Source of the DNA: Pseudopithomyces maydicus
Lineage: Eukaryota > Ascomycota > Dothideomycetes > Pleosporales > Didymosphaeriaceae
Assembly: GCA_026873275.1 (NCBI GenBank)
Contig: JANTUC010000012.1
Coordinates: 1,136,001-1,200,000 of the forward strand
DNA length: 64,000 nucleotides
Reading direction: 5' to 3'
The translations under genes were made by a program, and so were the position numbers. Below the pieces are notes generated by a model. That model had not been told where the DNA came from. It was given only the letters and a program-made list of their open reading frames with translations, and ran no database searches. Shown here piece after piece: positions 23,207 through 34,190 of this stretch. Positions within the stretch are counted from its first letter, which is position 1; every line of letters starts with the position of its first letter.

Positions 23207-24300
23207 GATGGGGTAGGATAGGCGAGTGGGGATAGGAATGCGGCGTGGTGCAGGTGGTGGCGGGAGAGGGTGGTACGTACGTACATATGTATTTTGTGTT
23301 GCGAGATGCGAGGTGGGGATGGGGTCGGATGGGGTTGGAAGCGGGCAGGGTAGAGTAGGATTCGGAGTGGTGCGTTGGAGGTGGTATATACACACACACG
23401 TATCCTTGCGTTAGATGTCTTGCACACGTGTCGCGAGGGTGTAGGGTTATGTGATATGTCGGGTGCTGGATATGGATGAATTTAGATGGTATTTGGGAAT
23501 GTGGTCTGAGAGGAATTGACGCTGCGACATATCGTACGATTTTGTCTAGATTAACTGTGTTAATTATGGCATGATTGTTCCCGGTATGGAAATGACAGTC
23601 GACGAGGGTTAACTGGATGAATTTGAACAACGCTAAAGAGCCTAAACAGTAGCGATTTACAACCAGACCACAGACAATTCGATGCATATCTATTCGAACT
23701 CTAGCAACGTTGGACATGGCTGTGCAAAATGCTTGGATTTGCCTCACTTGGCTGCGTTCTGGTCGATTCACTGCATGCGGCATTGCCTAATTGGTCATGG
23801 CTAAAACAGAACAAATTGCTCATGGGACTGTGCTCAGGATTGAAATCCGTGTGTAATGCTTTAAGTGTTAAACTACGGATTTATTCCACGATGTTCCGTA
23901 AATGTACATGCTACTATCATCTGGATTACAAGCTGCCCAGGTCTTCCTCGTAATCTTCCCAATACCCGTCCTCTCGTGGGCAATACAGCCCAATTCAGGT
24001 ACTGAGGGTTGAATATCAAGCCGATCTACAAGTCCTAGATGATAAAACATCACAACCATAGCCCAGTTGGTTTACAATGGCTTCACCATGACATATCTGT
24101 CGACGATTGTCGGTATGGAAGTGTAATCGGTGTCCTCGAAGGTTTCTATCTACCCTGTTCCGCTCGTTAATGTATCTTCACTGTACCACAGTGATGTATC
24201 ACTGAAGAGGCAAAGTGGAAGACCCTAGCCAGACTCCGTTCACAGTTTTGATTCCCTTGAATACAAAAGGTTCCTAGGGAGCCAATTTGCATGTGTCATA

Positions 24301-24480
24301 TCATCGGGCTTGACAACAATGTGCGTTATCAGGCATAAAACGCCATGATACTACGCGTTGGGTTCCGTCTGTGTTGACCTTGAACATGCATTCTACACGA
24401 TCGTCTTGGGAACTCGAATGCATGCAAGTGTAGTACACGCGACCGTCAACAATCTCGAGCTTGCATCCTGAGAAGTATCA
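24301..24480 (-). other. Possible terminal exon or relic of a small cysteine-rich protein
   Basis: The minus strand stays open for 59 codons and ends in TGA at 24301-24303. It has five cysteines (GCKLE, YYTCMH, VECMF, HCC) and mostly C/G-ending codons, unlike the AT-leaning DNA around it. There is no ATG with a signal peptide ahead of it; TCTCAG just before the GATGC codons could be a splice acceptor, but no good first exon was found upstream. It may be the last exon of a small secreted protein or a decayed copy. Low certainty. Confidence 0.25.
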
Positions 24481-25728
24481 TCCTAGATTACAAGGACAGA
24501 GTTAAGATCATGCTCATAACGTTGTCGCCGGATAGTTGGCGTGCCGGAAAATCTAGCAAGATAATATGTCCTATTCAAACATCATTAAGAGCTAGGTAGC
24601 GTAGCGAGGTTGTTATCAAGTGGTCAATTTAGAGTTCATGCAGGTTTGCGGACTAAAGATTGTGCTGTCAATTAGGTGGAGTCTTAAAGTGCGTTTGGGA
24701 GCTAATCACTCTTGTATTCATTAAGATATCTATGCATCATGTATAATACTAATCAAACCGTATAATGCTAAGAGTGGAACCAAACCAACTCTTAAAGAGT
24801 TCACTACGCAATTGCGATGTTACCGGATGGTTAGCCAAGCTGTTTAGTTGTTGTGTTGGTGCATCTTGGAGAAGCCACAACGTGATTTATGGGCATTACA
24901 TGAACAGATGTAATTGATCGGGACGCAGGACATAGAAAGAATAAATCCAATGCTGAAGATGTATTGCGACGTCAAGCACTAGGTCATTTCTCTAGGCTAC
25001 TCTGCATCTTAAAGCCGCATATTGATTCAAAGATACCGGTAGCTCCTCGGCTCTTTACTCGCTAGTTGTAGATGGTAAAGAGCAAGTCAAGCTAATGGAT
25101 AGCAAAAGAGCTGATGGCTGCATAGTAGAACGAAAGCGCTAGCCGTGTATTGAGTAGAGGACGAGGCAAGGCCTTGTGCCAAACGGCCCGCATGCAGCGT
25201 GAGGCAACATGCAATATGTTTAGCCGGAATAATAGATGAACACGTCGAGACCTTGGGCACACTACTTCAGGCGACTATGTTGGATGTTGTCACGGAGGGT
25301 GAGACGAAGGTGGCCGGGCAGGTTGAACGCAATGGGCTGGACCGAAGGTGTACGTGCCGATGAATAGATAGAGGTTTGTTCGGGGATACGGTGCTGCGGT
25401 GGTACGGAGAGCGCTAAGGGCTGAATTGAAGATTAGTAGCATCAGCAAATCGCAGACATGTTGGAGGTCACGTAGTCGAAGAACGACAGAATCACAAATG
25501 GTTAATCGGCGTTTCACCCTAGTGAAGCCTCCATTGTATTGTGATCGAAAGACGCCCCGCTCGAAAGCAAGGCCAGCTCCATTGATAGGCCGCAAGTTAC
25601 TGCTTGCTTGCTTGCTGTTTTGGTAAAGTACACACCGGGACTCCATGGGGACCAACCCTCCGAGGCCGAATATGCATCATATCATTCCGTGCTATCCTCA
25701 TTCACCCATCACTCCTTCTACTGCACAT

Positions 25729-26362
25729 TTATCGGACGATGCCCTCGAATCGGTTCTTGTACCACTTGATGGTCTCGGCCTGGTTGACACGGTGGGAGGA
25801 ACCGATCTTGCTCTTGCACCGCCTGCGCTTGGCAACACGCTCGCCGGGGCGGGTCATGCAGACGTAGAAGTCCATGCCGTAGATACTGCACACTGTCAGT
25901 CCATACCCCTCGCAATGCCACAGATGCGTTCCACATACCCAATGCTAGGGTCGTACTTGATGCCCAAGTCGATGTGCTCGCTGATACCGAAACCGAAGTT
26001 GCCCGACTCGCTGAAGTTGCGCTTGCGGAGCTCGTACTCCTTGACCTTGAGGCCACGCTCAAGAATCTCCTCGGCCTTGGGGCCACGGATGGTAACGTGG
26101 ACGGCAATCTTTTCGTTCCTTCGGATGCCGAAGGTTCGGACGGTGTAGCGGGCCTTGGAGTAGACGGGGGTCTGACCGCTGAGCTGCTCGAGCACCTTGG
26201 CCGCACGCGTCAGTCTGTCACCAGACTCGCCGACGGAGATGTTGAGGACGAGCTTCTGGATGCGAAGCTCCCGCATGGGGTTGGAGGCTTTGGAGTCGGC
26301 CTGCGCATCTTGTCAGTACGCGGTGTCGAGATGCAGCCTCGGCGAGGGCTTTTGCATACCAT
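25729..26362 (-). CDS. rpl11: 60S ribosomal protein L11 (uL5)
   Basis: Large-subunit protein that binds 5S rRNA with L5 and sits in the central protuberance. CDS is join(25729..25885,25939..26300,26360..26362) on the minus strand, 173 aa. The first exon is just the ATG; the next codons after a 59-nt intron are ADSKASNPMRELRIQKL, the usual eukaryotic L11 start. The second intron (53 nt) splits the Gly codon in PSIG-IYGMDFYVCM. Family blocks seen are LVLNISVGESGDRL, GQTPVYSKARYTVRTFGIRR and the C-terminal KWYKNRFEGIVR. The gene is divergent from SmB with 272 bp between starts. Confidence 0.96.
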
Positions 26363-26634
26363 TGTGAGTGCTGCGCTTGTTAGTGGGCTGGAGTGTCGTC
26401 GAGATGGTCGCTGGCTGTGGGTTTGTGAAAGTGTGCGCGGAAGGTGCGTTAGGCCGGACCGTAAGCGAGGTCTTGGCTTGGCGGCCTGGGACTACTAGCA
26501 TCGCAAAGCTTCACGACGTCGACGCGCTCCACATTATACACCCCGCCAGCTATTTACGAGGGGCTGTACCTGCAGATCCGACCGCGCTTCATCTCTTGCT
26601 AGCTCAAGCCGTCCTCGGACGCACCACCGCCAGC
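26363..26634. promoter_or_regulatory. Divergent promoter region of RPL11 and SmB
   Basis: 272 bp separate two outward-pointing start codons, linking a ribosomal and a spliceosomal gene. No individual factor site is claimed. Confidence 0.6.
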
Positions 26635-27587
26635 ATGTCGGGCACCGCAAACAGGCAGGGAAAGATGGTAAGTGCAGCTACCTACAACCCCCATGACTTC
26701 GTGATCTGAGACGAGAACTGCGTATAGACTGACTGGCTAACCCTGGGGTATAGCAAAATCTGGTAGGTGCTCTTCACCTCGTTGCGAAGCTGCGTCGACT
26801 CACCACGTCTAGATTAACTATCGCATGAAAGTTACTCTTGCAGATGGTCGCCAGATGGCCGGACAGATGCTCGCCTTCGACAAGGTATGCGCTTCCACCC
26901 ATTCGAGAGATTGCCGCTTATAACATCTTGCAGCACATGAACCTCGTCCTCGCCGACACCGAAGAGTTCCGCCGCACACGCCGCAAGGGCAAGGCCGCTC
27001 CCGGCGCAGCCCAGCAGGTCACCGAGACCGAAGAGCGACGTGCCATTGGCTTGACTATCATCCGCGGCGCACAGGTTATCGCTGTCTCTGTCGATGGCCC
27101 ACCTCCCGCAGACCCTGCTGCACGACTTGGAGCGGCAACCGGCGGCCAGAGCACCGCCGCAGCACTGTCTGCCGGACCAGGAATTGCTCGACCTGCTGGA
27201 CGTGGCTTGCCTATTGGCTTGACTGGACCCGCTCCCGGTGTGGGAGGACCTGGCCCTGGATTCGGACCCCCAGGAGGTTTCCCAGGAGCACCAGGCAGCT
27301 TCGGCCCACCTGGAGGATTTGGACGAGGTGGACCACCTGGACCACGTACACTACCATTCCGCCCTTTTAATGAAATCCCTGCTAACATGTCCGTAGCTGG
27401 TTTCCCTCCGGGCGGACCACCAGGCGGCTTCGGAGGCCCACCACCCTTCGGTGGCGCGCCACCAGGCTTCCCCCGGGTGGACGCGGTGGCCCTCCAGGAT
27501 TCAGCCGCTAGATTGAGAAGAGTAGTGGAGTCATACGTATTGGGCACGATAAGTTCTCTGCGATGTGTGGGTGTCCTGCGCCTATGA
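26635..27587 (+). CDS. smb1: Small nuclear ribonucleoprotein SmB, five exons with a 9-nt microexon, C-terminal frame break
   Basis: Core Sm-ring subunit of U1, U2, U4 and U5 snRNPs. Exons: 26635..26667, 26754..26762, 26813..26884, 26934..27345 and 27397 onward; introns are 86, 50, 49 and 51 nt. The second exon is only nine bases and encodes QNL, giving M-QNL-INYRMKVTL, which is the conserved Sm1 start. The Sm fold follows (DGRQMAGQMLAFDKHMNLVL, Sm2 IGLTIIRGAQVIAVSV) and then a Gly/Pro tail of PPGGF-type units. As written the frame after GAPPGFP leaves the repeat (RVDAVALQ) and ends at 27587. One more C in the run 27470-27474 would give PGGRGGPPGFSR and a stop at 27509-27511, the expected tail. 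The C-terminus is therefore probably misread. Confidence 0.9.
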
Positions 27588-28145
27588 CATGCTGCCAGGC
27601 GAATCATGTGTCGGCTAGCATTTGCTCTGGGTGATTGTAATTTGTCACTTGAGAGAGCATCGAACAAACCCACCACCAAACGTGCCGGTATTCAGCAGGT
27701 CGGACAACTGGGAGATTGAGGAAGTTCGGTGCTTTGTGGAAAATCTCAAGTAGAAGCTGGTGCGGAGGGTGCTTGAATGGAGAATGATACCATGCAATTC
27801 GCTGATGCAGTCGTGCCCGCACTTTACGTCTCATTGATGTTGTTCCTAAAATGCTGTCTACCGATAACAGCTTTCGTAGCGGAGGTACTGCTTAACAGCT
27901 CCATCTACCTGCTGTGTATATTGCCACGCCGAAATAACATCCAGTAGCACCCTAGAGCCTCCAATGTCGTCGTTGCTGCCTCTTGTCAAGGCACAACATA
28001 GGCTCCGAATGCACACGTGACCAACTTTGGTAAGCTCCGACGTACCGGCTCCGAAGTTTTCCTTGGCGAACTACTGAGCGCCAAAGATCCCATTTGGTGA
28101 TCACCGAAGACTCACGACCAAACACTTCGGTCTACATCCTGCAAA
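27588..28145. other. Intergenic gap between SmB and MPC1
   Basis: 558 nt (about 630 if SmB stops at 27511). Both genes are on the plus strand; it holds the SmB 3' end and the MPC1 promoter. Nothing else is seen. Confidence 0.5.
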
Positions 28146-28768
28146 ATGGCGGCTGCAATCAAGGCGCTCAATGCGAAAATTCGCTCGAACAAGTACCTGG
28201 ATTACTTCTGCTCGACCCGTAAGTCTCTCACCGCGCGGAGCAAATTGCGATCGGAGGATGTTCCGGTAACGGCGGCGCGCTTGACGGCCGAATGCGTTGG
28301 AGAGGACGAGGAAACCCCTCCGGAGCGATCGGTCATGGGCGAATACAGAGAGGAAGGCAGCAGGACTGACAGCGGACAGATTTCTGGGGGCCTGCAAGTA
28401 ACTTCGGTATCCCGCTCGCCGCCATCGCAGATATGAGCAAAGATCCCGAAATGTAAAAATACCCCTTGGCCGAGCCCTTGGCCAACCCAAGTTTCTGTGC
28501 TCACTATTACCGCAGCATCTCTGGTCCCATGACCGGTGCGCTTTCCCTCTACTCCGCTACCTTCATGCGCTACGCTCTCGCCGTCTCACCCGCAAACTAC
28601 CTCCTCTTCGGCTGCCACGCGATCAACTTCTCCTCGCAGCTCGTGCAGGGATACCGATACATGAACTACCACAAGTGGGGTGGCAAGGACGCAATGATCA
28701 AGGCGAAGGAGGCGGCTGCACAGGCGGAAGGAAAGGTCGCCGATGCGGTCAAGAACGTGGGAAAATAG
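28146..28768 (+). CDS. mpc1: Mitochondrial pyruvate carrier subunit 1
   Basis: MPC1 pairs with MPC2/3 in the inner mitochondrial membrane to import pyruvate. CDS is join(28146..28218,28380..28452,28516..28768), 132 aa, close to the family length. The first intron is long for this window (161 nt, branch CTGAC near 28366) and splits the His codon of STHFWGPASNFG. The second (63 nt, donor GTAAAA) splits the Ile codon of DPEIISGPMTG. Family blocks seen are HFWGPASNFGIPLAAIADMSKDPE, cut at residues 25-48, and FMRYALAVSPANYLLFGCH. A lysine/alanine-rich tail with KWGGKDA and AEGKVADAVKN follows. Confidence 0.94.
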
Positions 28769-29173
28769 ATTAGGGAGGCTGGCTGGGAGGATTAAGAATA
28801 TACGATATGGTTTCAGTTCTTGCTTCGTATGAGTGAAGCGTGTGCTACTATTAGGATGTATATGGTTCGCAGGATTCGAGGAGCTAGCATTGGGTACACT
28901 GCATATGTGACACTGCCCTGTCTGTCCGAATAGAGAGTAGAGTTCGCCTACGTGCAATACTACGAGAGCCTGTGTATCATGCGAAGTGGGACAGATCCCC
29001 AATCCAGACTTCACGCCTCACTGCTGGAAGTTGAACAAGAAATATGTTTTGATTAAATGGGTGGTTTTTCCTCCCAGTAATCCTCCGAAGTATAATTACC
29101 ATTACCATTACTAATACCGTCGCGACTGTTATTATGATTAGTATTAAGATTCTTATCACAGTCCATGACCCTC
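28769..29173. other. Convergent 3' spacer between MPC1 and the 816-aa gene
   Basis: 405 nt between two stop codons. It holds a small ATTACC iteration (29094-29110) and AT-rich sequence expected for polyadenylation on both strands. Confidence 0.5.
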
Positions 29174-31624
29174 CTAAATCCAATCACCAGCGTACCCATT
29201 GATTACGCTGTGAACAGGCTGATAAAAATCAGTATCCCTCTCGACCTTTCGAATATTCAGCCCATTCGGCACCAACGTCTCTTCTGAATACTGGCGCGCA
29301 TGCCCTGCCTGTCTCGACGGTCCTGGGTCCCTTACCTGGATCTTGCCCACACGGACTGGTCCCCGAAACACTTGGAACCCGCTCATAACGCCAGAGTCTC
29401 GTTTGTTCACCGGCTTCCGCTGTTCAAATTCATCGATCTTCCTATACTGCTGGATTCTTCGTTGCTGCTCTGTCACACGATGAGCATCTATACAGCCGAA
29501 TGAGTCGCCGCTGTCGGGTCTCTTTCGCCCGGGAAGTATATCGTAGACGGCGCCGGCCCAGTTGGCTTTATGTTTCTTGTCACTTCTGTCCTTTGGCTTG
29601 CTTTCCTTCTCTTTGCCTTTGAGGTCGGTGGAGGAGTGCGAGACTGGGAAGGTGTAATCGTGGGGGAGAGGAGGGACGGGTGGTGGCATATTGGCTAATT
29701 GATCCCCTTCACTAAATGTATCGGATTTTTGCAGCTTACCTGCTGGATCTGAGAAAATCGCACGTTCGGGACTTTTGATAGGGATGGGTGGTGCGGCACT
29801 CGCAGCCTCGATATCGATAGGTTTTGGGTAGCCAATCTCTTGTTTGAGTTGCTGCAGCTTTTCTTCGTGCTTCATGCGTGCTCGTTCCTGGCGGGCGGAG
29901 ACAATGTTAGTGATGAGTTCTTTCGGGTGCTTTAAGACAGGTACCTCTTTCGAGCGGGTTGCTTGGTTCGAAACAGGGGTATCAAAGAAATGGAAGACAG
30001 CATCGGCGAAACGATGCTTTTTCTCTTTGTCCTTTGGCTTACCAAGACGATGCCTTGTCAAGCGGTCGTCCAAGGACGCGAAATGTACTAGGTTACTTTG
30101 GGTGTTGGATGCTGGAACTTTATGCGCGAAACGAGAATCTGGACCTACTGCGAGAGTCGACTGATTTGGAGCATTGGTCGCTTTCACCGCGGCCGCCGCA
30201 GCCGCAGGTCTGAACGGTGGACCAAAAGTCGATGCATGCGACTGGGGTGGGCTGATACCTACGCGCAACTTGTACATTTTCGCCTGATCCTTTACCTCTG
30301 GTGGCTCTCTTTCACCTGGTGCAGGTGCCGGGCGGGGTGGCAATTTTTTCTCCTCTGTTTTCTTGTCAGGAGTACGTGCAGCTTCCGTCTGCATTCTACG
30401 TGTTAACATGATAGGAATACTGGCCGTACGAGAAGATGACATTGATACCACATCACTGGTGATAGGTGGTATGAACATCGAGTCTCTGAGAGACTCCACC
30501 GGTACTGGTGACCTCCGGAAACCTAGTGACTCTGGTCGAGCCGGGATTGGGGGAGGTACTGGGTGGGACTGAAGAGGAGAAGGCATAGTACGCGTTGTTA
30601 CCTTCGGCGGTGAATGGGCGTTCTTAGACTTGGACGAATAAGTCAACGTTGTTGGAATAGGCAACGGATCCGAGATGACTGGTTTGGGAGTTGGGAATTC
30701 AGTGCTGGCAGCATAAACTTTGTTGAGCTGTTCAAGTTGAGTGTCCTTTTTCCGGGCATAAAGACTGTTGGAATCTTGCTTGCCCATTGCTGCACGCCTC
30801 CCATTTCGAAGGCTTTTCCACAGCTTCTGTCCCTCACCTTTAGGACCTTGTTTGTATACTTTAGCAATTTTCGTCGTAACACCGTGGAACTTGTTCATGT
30901 ATGCTTGATTGGATTGGCTACGCTTACTTTTGGTGTTGATGTTGGCACCGGATTCGGGCCATGAGGTCTTGTTTGATACGGCGCTCGCATCCCTTTGTCG
31001 GTTGAGATCATCTGTGTCAAAACGGATGTGATCCCAGCCAACATTTTTGGGCACTTCCTCAAGAGGCTCGTTTTGGGCCTTCTGAAGTGGTCTATATTCT
31101 TTCCATTGGTAGCCTGGTTTGGGGTTAGCGGGAAGACCGAAAAACTTTGGTTTCGATTTCGTTTTCAACCCTGGAGTCCCATTGGTAACTTGTTTGTAAT
31201 AGAAACGAGGATGACTACCATCAGTTGATGATGAATTCAGCGATCTCTGCTGAATACTAATACCCAACCCAATAGGAGAAATCGGGGAAGAGTGCCTTCG
31301 TGCCTTTGCTTTGCCGGTTGTACCTGTATGCCATTCTTTTTGGTCAATATCATGTTGAGTGAGTGGTCGATTGGGGGAATTTAAATTACTGGAAGGGTCC
31401 CACGAAAATATACTTCCGGTGTCTATTTCCAAAGGCGTGTTAGGAAATGCCTTGGAGCTTATTGCTAAGGACTTCGGATGCATGATCTGAGGGCGCCTTG
31501 CCACGTTTGCTTCTACCTTAGGCGTAGCACGAATCCACCTGCTCTCCCGTGAATTGCGCCTAAGATATTTCGATTTTCGTGAGAACGCGTTGCGAACAAG
31601 ACCTCCTGTCTTATTGTCAGTCAT
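29174..31624 (-). CDS. Large disordered Pro/Ser/Lys-rich fungal protein of unknown function
   Basis: A single-exon 816-aa frame from ATG 31624. I recognise no domain. The N-terminus is basic (RKSKYLRRNSRESRWIR), the middle is rich in Pro, Ser and Lys with short proline motifs (PPPIPARPE, PPPVPPLPHDY, KKLPPRPAPAPGE) that could bind SH3 or similar domains. A basic helical stretch (SARQERARMKHEEKLQQLKQ) lies near residues 580-600. The last 100 residues are the most ordered-looking part (GAVYDILPGRKRPDSGDSFGC, FYQPVHSVINGYAGDWI). Codon use is less GC3-biased than the flanking enolase or MPC1 genes, fitting low or conditional expression. Reality as a gene rests on the long uninterrupted frame. Confidence 0.75.
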   Translation of the reverse strand: MTDNKTGGLVRNAFSRKSKYLRRNSRESRWIRATPKVEANVARRPQIMHPKSLAISSKAFPNTPLEIDTGSIFSWDPSSNLNSPNRPLTQHDIDQKEWHTGTTGKAKARRHSSPISPIGLGISIQQRSLNSSSTDGSHPRFYYKQVTNGTPGLKTKSKPKFFGLPANPKPGYQWKEYRPLQKAQNEPLEEVPKNVGWDHIRFDTDDLNRQRDASAVSNKTSWPESGANINTKSKRSQSNQAYMNKFHGVTTKIAKVYKQGPKGEGQKLWKSLRNGRRAAMGKQDSNSLYARKKDTQLEQLNKVYAASTEFPTPKPVISDPLPIPTTLTYSSKSKNAHSPPKVTTRTMPSPLQSHPVPPPIPARPESLGFRRSPVPVESLRDSMFIPPITSDVVSMSSSRTASIPIMLTRRMQTEAARTPDKKTEEKKLPPRPAPAPGEREPPEVKDQAKMYKLRVGISPPQSHASTFGPPFRPAAAAAAVKATNAPNQSTLAVGPDSRFAHKVPASNTQSNLVHFASLDDRLTRHRLGKPKDKEKKHRFADAVFHFFDTPVSNQATRSKEVPVLKHPKELITNIVSARQERARMKHEEKLQQLKQEIGYPKPIDIEAASAAPPIPIKSPERAIFSDPAGKLQKSDTFSEGDQLANMPPPVPPLPHDYTFPVSHSSTDLKGKEKESKPKDRSDKKHKANWAGAVYDILPGRKRPDSGDSFGCIDAHRVTEQQRRIQQYRKIDEFEQRKPVNKRDSGVMSGFQVFRGPVRVGKIQVRDPGPSRQAGHARQYSEETLVPNGLNIRKVERDTDFYQPVHSVINGYAGDWI

Positions 31625-32667
31625 GCTGTTTACGGCCTTAGGATCGGAAGCTAATGTGATACGAATTGAGCGGGTCGATTGATTGTGAATTACTGTGAAA
31701 TGCTCGAACGAGAAAACAAAGGCGTACGCGAGGGTATGATATGAAGATGACTTGATCTTTCGCTTACTGGTCTACGTTTGATTGTGAATGTATAGAGGCT
31801 GTGTAACTGCAGCTTGCAGTGATGAACTATAAAAGATCCGGCAGTGGTGCCTAGGCCTGCTATGCCCCGTGAGCAATGATTGTTAGATGAAAATGTAAAG
31901 GTCTACTGATAATTGTAGTCGGAAATCAGCAACGAATCTGATGATGGCATTGTGGGACTGACTTCTAATTTATGATTTCACGGGCGTTGTTGTGGCCGTG
32001 CCAACAAAGGATTCTCTTGAACGAAATTAGAAGCTTAGGATTAAAGGTAGACGGCGAAAAGTAACAATAGAACAAGGCCGATGATTTCTGATGCTCGTGG
32101 CTTTGTTCTTGTGAGGTGCGCGTGGCCACTGTCTGCACAATGTAGGCGCAGGAGAACGCAAATGCATGTGCCGCATGCGGGAAGCGGGAGACACTGATGA
32201 CCGAGCTTCGAAACACTACGATGAGAAAATGTGATAGCGAATCACCGTGGTTGTGAAGTGATTGGGCACATTCAGCTAAGGTGGCGGAGGTGCCAGAGGA
32301 TGGCATGCCGCACGGAAGGGCCACTTCGAGTCACATCTTAGTGGTACAAGTGATATTCCCGCATGAGTATTATCAAGTAGAATCAGACGAAATCGGTTTA
32401 CCGTAAGATTGTCGAGCAATGTCCATTTTGAGAGAATTTCACTGCGAAGAGAAGCACGACCAGACTGACGTCAAGGAAAGGAGAGAACGAACATGATGGA
32501 TGGCTTTCTTTTTCACTTGAGTGCTTTAGGGAACATGATTGTGGATGGTTGCGATTGCTTTTTTGCTTTCGACATTACCTCATTGGGCGTATATTCATAA
32601 CTATGTTCGTGATTCTACAGATTTTCTCCTATTCCAAGGCAGACCTGTTTGGCGTACCGCTTTCTTT
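31625..32667. other. Intergenic gap between the 816-aa gene and enolase
   Basis: About 1.0 kb. The right half (32400-32667) is T-rich and probably the enolase 3' region; the left half should contain the promoter of the 816-aa gene. The 119-aa minus frame at 31965-32324 has no recognisable feature. Confidence 0.5.
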
Positions 32668-34190
32668 CTACAAGTTGACGGCAGTGCGGAAGTTCTGGCC
32701 AGCGTAGATGGCGTTTGAGCCAAGCTCCTCCTCAATGCGGAGGATCTGGTTGAGCTTGGCCAGACGCTCAGATCGTGCGGGCGCACCAGTCTTGATCTGT
32801 CCACTTCGGAGACCAACGACGATGTCGGCGATGGTAACATCCTCGGTCTCACCAGAGCGGTGAGAGACCATGACACCCCAACCGGCGCCAAATGCGTCCT
32901 TGGCGGCCTGGATAGCCTCTGAGATAGTACCGATCTGGTTCACCTTGAGGAGAAGAGCGTTGCAAGACTTGAGCTCGATAGCCTTCTTGATGAACTCAGG
33001 GTTGGTGACAGTCAAGTCATCACCAACAATCTGGAAGTCGGAGGTCTTGAAGAAGTAGCTCCATGCCTCCCAGTCGTCCTCGGCGAAGGGATCTTCGATG
33101 CTGACGATGGGGTACTTCTTGGCCAGGGAGACGTACAGCTCAGCGAGCTGCTCGTAGGTGAGCCACTTGCTCTTGTCGCTGTCGGGGTTCTTAAAGTCCA
33201 AGTCGTACTTCTTCTCCTCGGTCTTGTAGAACTCGCTGGAAGCAACATCCATAGCGATGTTGATCTTGCCAGTGTATCCGGCCTCCTCAATGGCAGCCAT
33301 GATGAGGTCAAGGGCCTCCTCAGGAGTCTGAATATCGGGAGCGACACCTGTGAATACGTTGTAAGCGTTTGACTCGCTTGGGAACCCTTCAAATATTGTA
33401 CTCACCACCCTCGTCGCCGACGTTGCCGGCAGACTGTCCGTACTTCTTCTTAGCAAGACCCTTGAGCTTCTGGTAGACCTCGGCACCCTGGCGCATAGCC
33501 TCGCTGAAGGAAGGAGCTTCCGAAGGAACGATCATGAACTCCTGGAAAGCAAGACGGCCACCGGCGTGAGAACCACCGTTGAGCACGTTCTGGAAGGGTA
33601 CGGGAAGAACGTAGGGCTTCTTGGTGCCGGCAAGGTCGGAGATGTGGGCGTACAGCGGGACACCCTTCTCGGCAGCGGCGGCCTTTGCGACAGCCATGCT
33701 GACACCGAGGATGGCGTTGGCACCGAGCTTCTCCTTGTTCTTGGTTCCATCGAGCTTGTTGAGGAACTCATCGACGGCGGACTGGTCCTTGACATCGATC
33801 TTCTCCTTGATGAGAGCAGGTGCGATGATGTCGTTCACGTTGGCAACGGCCTTAGTGACACCCTTACCACCCCACTTGGCTGGCGTGAGAGTCAGCACAC
33901 ATTCTGCATACATGAGGATGTCGCAAAGATGGTTGGATTTTGACCCTTGCCAATGCGCATCTTGGAACAAAGGACCGAGATAGAGGCCTGCAAGGGCGTA
34001 CCCAACCTTCTCGCTGCATCTACTTACACTTGTCGCCATCGCGGAGCTCGCAGGCCTCGTGGGAGCCAGTGGAGGCGCCAGAAGGCACGATTGCGCGGTG
34101 CAGGCCGGTTTCGCTGACGAGGTCGACCTCGACGGTAGGGTTACCGCGAGAGTCGTATACGGTACGAGCGTGGATCTTGGTGATGGCCAT
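32668..34190 (-). CDS. eno1: Enolase (phosphopyruvate hydratase)
   Basis: Converts 2-phosphoglycerate to phosphoenolpyruvate in cytosolic glycolysis. CDS is join(32668..33347,33406..33879,34028..34190) on the minus strand, 438 aa, the normal length. The introns are 58 and 148 nt and split codons in GDK-S-KWGGKG and DEGG-VAPDIQ. Hallmarks seen are the N-terminal YDSRGNPTVEVDL, GASTGSHEACELRDGDK, NGGSHAGGRLAFQEFMI, the metal-binding SIEDPFAEDDW and GDDLTVTNP, catalytic-Lys region LLLKVNQIGT, and the signature MVSHRSGETEDVTIAD. Codons are strongly C/G-ending, as expected for high expression. A TATATAT element lies 82 nt upstream of the ATG, followed by a pyrimidine-rich leader. Confidence 0.97.

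Larger units (their letters stand above)
21910..25728. other. Gene-poor 3.8 kb gap with microsatellites and one cysteine-rich open frame
   Basis: The left part holds T-rich 3' sequence (21975-22140). The middle holds simple repeats (23070-23206). The right part (23.5-25.3 kb) is AT-leaning with stops in all frames, apart from a 59-codon frame listed separately at 24301-24480. No transposase, reverse transcriptase or long terminal repeat was seen. Confidence 0.6.

Noticed and set aside
26918..27679. Long minus-strand open frame (253 codons) rich in Gly and Pro
   Set aside because: It is the antisense shadow of the SmB Gly/Pro repeat tail; the plus strand has the Sm fold and proper introns.
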